Assembly: GCA_964480475.1 (NCBI GenBank)
Contig: CAYZPW010000039.1
Location: 1 to 28,859, forward strand
Length of the DNA stretch: 28,859 nucleotides
DNA from: CAYZPW01 sp964480475
Lineage (GTDB): Bacteria; B130-G9
Direction of reading: 5' to 3'
Below the pieces are notes generated by a model. It did no database searches. It was not told the DNA's origin and was given only the letters and a program-made list of their open reading frames with translations. The position numbers and the translations under genes were made by a program. This document shows, in pieces, positions 24,453-28,859 of this stretch. Within the stretch, counting starts at the first letter, position 1. Every line of letters starts with the position of its first letter.

Positions 24453-24492
24453 CGCTTGGGAAGCGTGGGGACCCGAAACGCCGGATCCCCAC
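24453..24492. repeat. Two adjoining hairpins between the paralogous TPR-like genes
   Basis: CGCTT-GGG-AAGCG (24453-24465) adjoins a longer imperfect hairpin (24465-24492). In the longer one, GTGGGGA pairs with TCCCCAC and an inner CCG pairs with CGG around loop AAACGC, with one internal mismatch. No T-run follows on the minus strand, so it may be a processing or attenuation structure rather than a terminator. Confidence 0.5.
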
Positions 24493-24531
24493 CGATACTC
24501 ATGTCGCTCCTACACATCAAAGCGTATAGGA

Positions 24532-25677
24532 TTAGTTGAAGTCAGTAGCCTTAAGGTCCTGAAGAAGCTTGTCTGCCCTCGTCTTGGCATGCTCGGGGCC
24601 ACACGCCCTTGCTACCTCCAAATACCGGATGACTTCTTCTTTCGCGGATGGCTCCCCCGCGAGCTTTTCGGCCAGCCTGAGGTCGTAGCCCATCATCCTG
24701 AGAAATTCACCGTCTGTGGACGATGACTTAAGCCAGGCCGTCGCTTGCCCGATGTTCCCTTTCTCAAACCACAGCAGGCCAAGACTAGTCGCGCAGCGGT
24801 TACGCTGCAAGCATACGGCTGGAGGAATCACAATCTGTCCTGCTCTTTGCAGCTGCGCAATCTCCTCAAGGCTCGACCACGCATTCTGATAATGCTCCTG
24901 CGCCTTCACACGATCCCCCCCCAACAAGTCGAGCTCCGCGATCTTCTCCTCTTTGTCTGCTAGCAGTGCCAGTTTCACAGTTGGATCGTTCACGGCACCG
25001 GCGAAATCCTGTGCCAGAACGGCTTGCATAGCTTGCGGCACCTGTCCAGCATCTGTCCGGCTCCGAATCACTTGAGCCCCCACCAGAGGGTCCTTTGGAC
25101 ACAATTGGTATGCCCGCTCCAATGCGATTGTAGCGCAATCAGCATTGCCCGCTGCCCGATGCAGGCAGTATATGTTGAAAAGGGGGATCGCGGGGCGAGA
25201 AGCCACCACGAGCTCGTCTTCGAACAACTTCAACAGCCGGGCGCACAGGTACTCGTCTGCCGGTTCCATGTCTAGCACACAATCAAAGCCGAGATAAACG
25301 GTCTCCGAGTCCTGCTTGATCGAGCGCTGGGCCGCCGCCAGCGCGACATCCAGCCATCTCCGCCTATCCTCGCTCGAGACGGGAAGTCTTTTTGCAAGGA
25401 CGTAGGCCGCCCTGAAAAGTTCGGCAGACTCGAACCAATTATCTGTTGTCGGGCTGCCGTTCGCGGATCGCTGCTGAATGTACGCGGCTATTTCATCTGC
25501 GTTCGCCTTTTCCCAATCTGGTCTCTCCATAAATGCAAATTCAGTCATCTTTATGTGCGCGCCTCCAACTGGCGTTTCGTTCCAGTTGATGAGATCCATC
25601 ACTCCGCCCCAAACAAGCGGACAAAGCGCCACAATCACCATGAAACATCCTGAAATGCCCATGCGACATCGAAACAT
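24532..25677 (-). CDS. Secreted helical-repeat (TPR-like) protein, copy 2
   Basis: This 381-residue protein has a signal-peptide-like N-terminus (about 1-24, GCFMVIVALCPLVWG) and an alpha-helical body. It is similar along its length to the downstream neighbour: shared landmarks are SSEDRRRWLDVALAAAQRS, YQNAW, NRCATSLGLLWFEKGNI and MMGYDLRLAEKL. A unit such as CATIALERAYQLCPKDPLVGA is TPR-like. An AGGAG site lies 7 bases before the ATG. A 10-bp tandem repeat and a possible promoter lie just upstream. The two genes look like a tandem duplication that has diverged. No catalytic motif is recognised and the role is unknown; periplasmic or extracellular location is inferred. Confidence 0.72.
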   Translation of the reverse strand: MFRCRMGISGCFMVIVALCPLVWGGVMDLINWNETPVGGAHIKMTEFAFMERPDWEKANADEIAAYIQQRSANGSPTTDNWFESAELFRAAYVLAKRLPVSSEDRRRWLDVALAAAQRSIKQDSETVYLGFDCVLDMEPADEYLCARLLKLFEDELVVASRPAIPLFNIYCLHRAAGNADCATIALERAYQLCPKDPLVGAQVIRSRTDAGQVPQAMQAVLAQDFAGAVNDPTVKLALLADKEEKIAELDLLGGDRVKAQEHYQNAWSSLEEIAQLQRAGQIVIPPAVCLQRNRCATSLGLLWFEKGNIGQATAWLKSSSTDGEFLRMMGYDLRLAEKLAGEPSAKEEVIRYLEVARACGPEHAKTRADKLLQDLKATDFN

Positions 25678-25696
25678 CCATCATCTCCTATTCATT

Positions 25697-25716
25697 ATTG
25701 GTCACAATTGGTCACA
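25697..25716 (-). repeat. Perfect tandem 10-bp repeat TGTGACCAAT x2 upstream of a TPR-like gene
   Basis: Two exact, directly adjoining copies lie at 25716-25707 and 25706-25697 on the minus strand, about 20 bases upstream of the start codon at 25677. They begin at the likely -10 box and run through the probable 5' leader. A repressor or operator site is possible. Confidence 0.6.
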
Positions 25717-25743
25717 TATAACACTTACCCAATTTACCTGCAA
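25715..25743 (-). promoter_or_regulatory. Possible promoter for the TPR-like gene pair
   Basis: The minus strand has TTGCAG (25743-25738), 17 bases, then TATATG (25720-25715), overlapping the start of the TGTGACCAAT repeat by two bases. The match to consensus is partial. Confidence 0.35.
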
Positions 25744-25836
25744 ATTCACGGCCAAGTCGCTCCTCCCCAACGCACAGCCATCGTGCTGGGGCGACGGTTG
25801 CGCCTAATCTCCGTTGTCGCCTCCGGTGTAACCACC

Positions 25837-27219
25837 CTATCCCTTGCCGAACGCGATATCGCACTGGATATAACACTCCAACAAGCACAGATCGAACGGT
25901 TGTCCACCCTCTGGATGCAAGCGTTTGCAGTTAAGCTGACACAGGTAATAGCAGTAGGCCAAATGCCAATCGCTCCATGGGTCCCAACCCCATCCGGAAT
26001 CACCCTTGCCAAAACCAGAAGTCAAGTCAGGCCCCCCATACCCAAGAATTACCCACGGTGCCCAATCACGAGTGTCCGGGCCTGAATCGCCACCCGCTTG
26101 GTCGCCAAGTATGGGCGGAGAGGAGGTGTCCACGCCAGTCGCTGCAAGGCTCGACATGAGGCCGCCACTGGAAGGCAGGGAACCCACCATGCTAAAATAC
26201 GCGCCCAACTGATCGTCACCAACTCCCCAAAGCCCGAATGGATCAACCATCGTCGCAGGGTTGTTGCCGACATACACATAGCTGTCAACGTGCCTTCGCG
26301 CTCCATGATAGAGCGGATCGCGCGATGTGAAACGCGCAATGCCGTGATCGTAGTGCCTCGCCCGGTAGTAGTAGAGGCCCGACGTGGGATCGAGTGACCG
26401 TCCCGTGAACTGGTAGCGGGTCGAGACGTTGCCCACAAGCTTCGTCTCGGTGGGGGCGCCCCAGACGTCGTAGGCGTAGCGCGTGTTGACCGTCTCCGAG
26501 GCGTTCACCAGCTCTCTCGTCGAGCCGAGGCGGTCGCGCATGAAGTAGTGGGTGATATTCGGATCAGCCGTTCGGTCGATCATGGCAATAATCTCATCCA
26601 CTTTCGGACCCATGATATACGACTTGCTCAGGCTCCAGTTGCTGCTGTAATCGGCAAGGACGTGCCCGCCCGAATAGAAGTAGTTGGTCAGGCCCAGCGT
26701 CGAATCAGACGAATAGCGCCTCGTCCCCGTCGGGCTATACGCATACTCTACCAGTGTTGCGCTGTTTTTCTTGAACGCGGTCAAACGCCCCTCGTAGTCC
26801 CAGACATACTGCCAGGTGTCAGTTCCGTCGGATTTGGACACCAGGCAGCCATCCGAGGCGTACGTGAACGTCATCGTGACCGTCGATGTCGTCCACTGCG
26901 TGAACTCGTCCGCATGATCATACGTATAGGTCGTCGTGATGGTGGAGCTGCTGGTGTATTCGAACATCTTCGTCCTATTGCCGACAGCATCATACTGATA
27001 GCCAAAGTCGTTCCCGGACGGGTAGTCCATGTCCGTCAGCTGGTAGATGTCGTCGAACGTGTAGCTCGTGACCAGGCTGTCCTTGTCGGTTATGCTGGTC
27101 ACATTGCCCACGTTATCAAACTCATACTCGAACGACGAAATCACCGTCCCGTTTGGCGGAGAGCCTCCGCTCCCATGCCCTGGGTCGAGGGTGGCAAGCC
27201 CCCGCGGTTCATCCTTCAT
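25837..27219 (-). CDS. RHS/YD-repeat protein, short at the N-terminus, with a cysteine-patterned C-terminal tip
   Basis: This 460-residue protein has YD-type repeats (YEFDNVGNVTSITD, YQYDAVGNRTKM, YDYEGRLTAF-like units) from residue 30, and the RHS core-associated end SGLYYYRARHYDHGIARFTSRDP (280-302) to VDPFGLW (325-331). After the core comes a variable tip (about 332-460). RHS proteins normally exceed 1000 residues and start with a secretion signal; neither is present, so this is a core-plus-tip remnant or a small RHS. The tip has six Cys spaced CX3CX3C (423, 427, 431), 13 residues, CX3CX3C (445, 449, 453), suggesting a disulfide-held helical hairpin. No known toxin motif is recognised. The gene starts 16 bases after the stop of the propeller gene, with GGAAGG/AAGGATG repeats at the start site. 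Confidence 0.82.
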   Translation of the reverse strand: MKDEPRGLATLDPGHGSGGSPPNGTVISSFEYEFDNVGNVTSITDKDSLVTSYTFDDIYQLTDMDYPSGNDFGYQYDAVGNRTKMFEYTSSSTITTTYTYDHADEFTQWTTSTVTMTFTYASDGCLVSKSDGTDTWQYVWDYEGRLTAFKKNSATLVEYAYSPTGTRRYSSDSTLGLTNYFYSGGHVLADYSSNWSLSKSYIMGPKVDEIIAMIDRTADPNITHYFMRDRLGSTRELVNASETVNTRYAYDVWGAPTETKLVGNVSTRYQFTGRSLDPTSGLYYYRARHYDHGIARFTSRDPLYHGARRHVDSYVYVGNNPATMVDPFGLWGVGDDQLGAYFSMVGSLPSSGGLMSSLAATGVDTSSPPILGDQAGGDSGPDTRDWAPWVILGYGGPDLTSGFGKGDSGWGWDPWSDWHLAYCYYLCQLNCKRLHPEGGQPFDLCLLECYIQCDIAFGKG

Positions 27220-27237
27220 CCTTCCGCCTTCATCCTT
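27208..27237. repeat. Short repeat TTCATCCTT, three copies, at the gene junction
   Basis: Copies lie at 27208-27216, 27215-27223 and 27229-27237. On the minus strand they read AAGGATGAA and span the stop of the propeller gene and the start codon of the RHS gene. They supply several AAGGATG motifs that could act as ribosome binding site plus start, so the exact RHS start is uncertain. Confidence 0.7.
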
Positions 27238-28507
27238 ACCTCACAAACTCCCACTCGCACGACGCTATGTTGCTGGCAAAGTCCATCGTCCCGGCGTGCG
27301 TGCACGCCGCGAACCAGCGGTAGGTGCCGGCGGGCAGATCAGGCAGCGTGAGGCTGAACAGATCATAACCCTCGAGGTGTGTATCCGCAGGTATCTGGAC
27401 GCCCGACAGAAATGGCGTCATCTCTGTCCAGAAGGAGGGGTAGAACAGCAGAGCGCCGGATGGGAGCTCAAGGGCGACGTAGAAGTCAACCGTCCTGCTA
27501 TCGGCGGCGTCCGACATGAGGTCGATCGATACTCTCATCAAATCCGTCGCTGAGTAGTGTGTCTCGTCTGTGGCAACGTCCAGGAGGATTGGGGGCCCTG
27601 ACGGCGCAAACCATCCACGCAGGACGCCCACCCCGGCATTCCGGGACGCAAACCATACGTCCCCGGTTGCATAATCGACTGCGATGTCCTGCACAAATAC
27701 ATCCGGGGCCCAGGCGTCTATCCTATACCTCTGTTCATAGTCGTACCAGTAAAAGGAGAAGAAGACGCCCTTATCCTGCACGGCTTTGATGCACGAAGGT
27801 GAAGTTGTCCAGACCTTCTCCCAGCTTTCACCATCGTCCGACCTATAGGTACCGTCGGCTGAGACCCATTTGGTTCCGTCCGAAGTTACGTCTATCCCAG
27901 TACACCAAATGTCTTTGAAAAAACGAACCCATGAGTCTCCAACGTCACGAATCCTAAACAGACCAAGCATGCAACTAACCCATACCGTCCCGTCTGGGTC
28001 AGCCACAAGATTGGGGGGGTAAATCGGGTATCCAGTCGTCCAGCCACTCAAATAGCGCCAATTACCGGTGTCTGACAGATCGTGCCATGCTATATGCTCG
28101 GAGCCAGCCACCCATAGTCGTCCATCGGTGTCAAAATCAAAGCTCGCCAGGGGAACGGGCCGCCGCCCCCCCCCTGGTGGTTCCTCAAAAGCGCCGTTCT
28201 TGAACCGACGGGGACCAGTCGCATACTCCAACACCCATATATCGCCGGATGCATCCCGCTTCATATCCCAGACCCCATAAACGTCCAAGGTACCCCACTC
28301 CTCATCATCGAAAGTATTCAACGGGCCTCTAACGCCAAACCACTTGACGCCCTCGTCTGCGATGAAGACTGACACGACGTCGTTCGAGGTCAGGCCGTCT
28401 TCCTCCCTATACACCTCCCAACCGTTGATATATTGCACAGCGAATGCAATCGGCACAGCCAAGAGCAAACCCATTACAACTATGAAACCTATTCTCTCAG
28501 CTCTCAT
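27236..28507 (-). CDS. Secreted two-component-regulator-type (Reg_prop) beta-propeller protein
   Basis: This 423-residue protein has a signal peptide (about 1-23, GFIVVMGLLLAVPIAFA). Residues 28-300 form propeller blades of the Reg_prop kind: WEVYREEDGLTSNDVVSVFI is the typical Y-x-x-x-DGL-x-x-N-x-V-x-x-I signature, followed by units ending in DIWVLE, RLWVAG, TVWVSC, TKWVSA and DVWFAS. The C-terminal part (about 305-423) is a separate beta domain (VDFYVALELPSG to CEWEFVR) that also occurs at the end of the broken FG-GAP gene at 20286-20778. No kinase or membrane helix follows, so it is a free secreted sensor-like or adhesive propeller rather than a receptor. The ribosome binding site GGAGGA is well placed. 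It lies between the edge gene and the RHS gene on the same strand. Confidence 0.83.
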   Translation of the reverse strand: MRAERIGFIVVMGLLLAVPIAFAVQYINGWEVYREEDGLTSNDVVSVFIADEGVKWFGVRGPLNTFDDEEWGTLDVYGVWDMKRDASGDIWVLEYATGPRRFKNGAFEEPPGGGRRPVPLASFDFDTDGRLWVAGSEHIAWHDLSDTGNWRYLSGWTTGYPIYPPNLVADPDGTVWVSCMLGLFRIRDVGDSWVRFFKDIWCTGIDVTSDGTKWVSADGTYRSDDGESWEKVWTTSPSCIKAVQDKGVFFSFYWYDYEQRYRIDAWAPDVFVQDIAVDYATGDVWFASRNAGVGVLRGWFAPSGPPILLDVATDETHYSATDLMRVSIDLMSDAADSRTVDFYVALELPSGALLFYPSFWTEMTPFLSGVQIPADTHLEGYDLFSLTLPDLPAGTYRWFAACTHAGTMDFASNIASCEWEFVR

Positions 28508-28572
28508 GTCTCCTCCGTTTCGCTATTTCTTGCCAGTTTGAACCACCTCAGATTACGACTGGGGAACATCTC

Positions 28573-28859
28573 CTAGCGGATGACAATCGGCCCACATCCC
28601 CCCGGCGGCTCAAACTGTCTGCCCCATTTGCAGCTGTTGATCATTGGCCAATGACGATAGTAACCGAAGATACCAGCCTCATGGCCGTAGCCAGCCTTTT
28701 GGTTCATTGGCGCGCGATTGGGACATTGCTCCCATGCATTCACAGATATCGTAAAGCCTAGACCGTGCGGAAAAAAAATATCTCTGACCCCATCCGCATA
28801 GAAGCAGCCGCGACATGGGTCCGAGTAACCCCTTAATGGCCTCGGCGTTGGATCCGTCT
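28573..28859 (-). CDS. C-terminal part of an unidentified Cys/aromatic-rich protein (partial at right edge)
   Basis: Reading the minus strand from the right edge, one frame is open for 94 codons (28857-28576) and stops at TAG 28575-28573. The start is outside the window. The peptide begins TDPTPRPLRGYSDPCRGCFY and ends GRQFEPPGGCGPIVIR. It has five cysteines and many Gly, Pro, Tyr and Trp residues, a composition typical of a folded secreted domain rather than a chance frame. The next gene on the same strand starts 65 bases downstream. I do not recognise the family. Given the RHS gene two genes downstream, it could be the tip of another RHS-type protein, but nothing seen proves this. Confidence 0.5.
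   Translation of the reverse strand, partial: TDPTPRPLRGYSDPCRGCFYADGVRDIFFPHGLGFTISVNAWEQCPNRAPMNQKAGYGHEAGIFGYYRHWPMINSCKWGRQFEPPGGCGPIVIR

Noticed and set aside
26548..27351. A 267-codon plus-strand frame opposite the RHS gene
   Set aside because: It is a mirror of the RHS coding frame; the RHS motifs on the minus strand are unmistakable.

Overview
The window is from an uncultured-looking, moderately GC-rich Gram-negative bacterium. It cannot be placed in a named phylum from this sequence alone. Secreted multidomain proteins (a gingipain-type C25 peptidase, beta-propellers, FG-GAP and RHS proteins) and an HldE-like heptose kinase family member point to a diderm of the kind common among FCB-like candidate phyla; this is inference. 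There is no rRNA, CRISPR array, transposase or prophage.

Left part (1-5.8 kb, minus strand): the N-terminus of a class I aminotransferase (LL-diaminopimelate aminotransferase-like) runs off the left edge. It is followed by two secreted proteins, a C25 peptidase and a beta-propeller protein, that end in the same 122-residue C-terminal module. Upstream of these are elongator tRNA-Met, initiator tRNA-fMet and an FtsB/DivIC-like division protein. The three protein genes downstream of the tRNAs each have a perfect TTGACA box with 17-bp spacing upstream.

Centre (6.2-15.1 kb, plus strand): a complete F-type ATP synthase operon, atpZ-atpI-atpB-atpE1-atpE2-atpF'-atpF-atpH-atpA-atpG-atpD-atpC. It has two distinct b-type stator genes and two c-subunit genes. 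The first c gene is the most remarkable object in the window: it encodes four concatenated c hairpins (8 membrane helices, 320 residues). Only hairpins 1 and 2 keep the ion-binding glutamate; hairpins 3 and 4 have glutamine there. The second c gene is an ordinary single hairpin with a complete two-carboxylate, Na+-type site. A mixed rotor with fewer ion sites than hairpins, probably Na+-coupled, is the natural reading.

Right of the operon (15.3-21.9 kb, plus strand): an M42 aminopeptidase, a secreted two-domain M16 peptidase, a PfkB/HldE-type sugar kinase with altered active-site motifs, a broken FG-GAP gene and an HD-GYP signalling protein. Then, on the minus strand (21.9-28.9 kb): dprA, two tandem paralogous secreted helical-repeat proteins, an N-terminally short RHS protein with a cysteine-patterned tip, a secreted Reg_prop-like propeller protein, and the C-terminal part of an unidentified cysteine-containing protein at the right edge.
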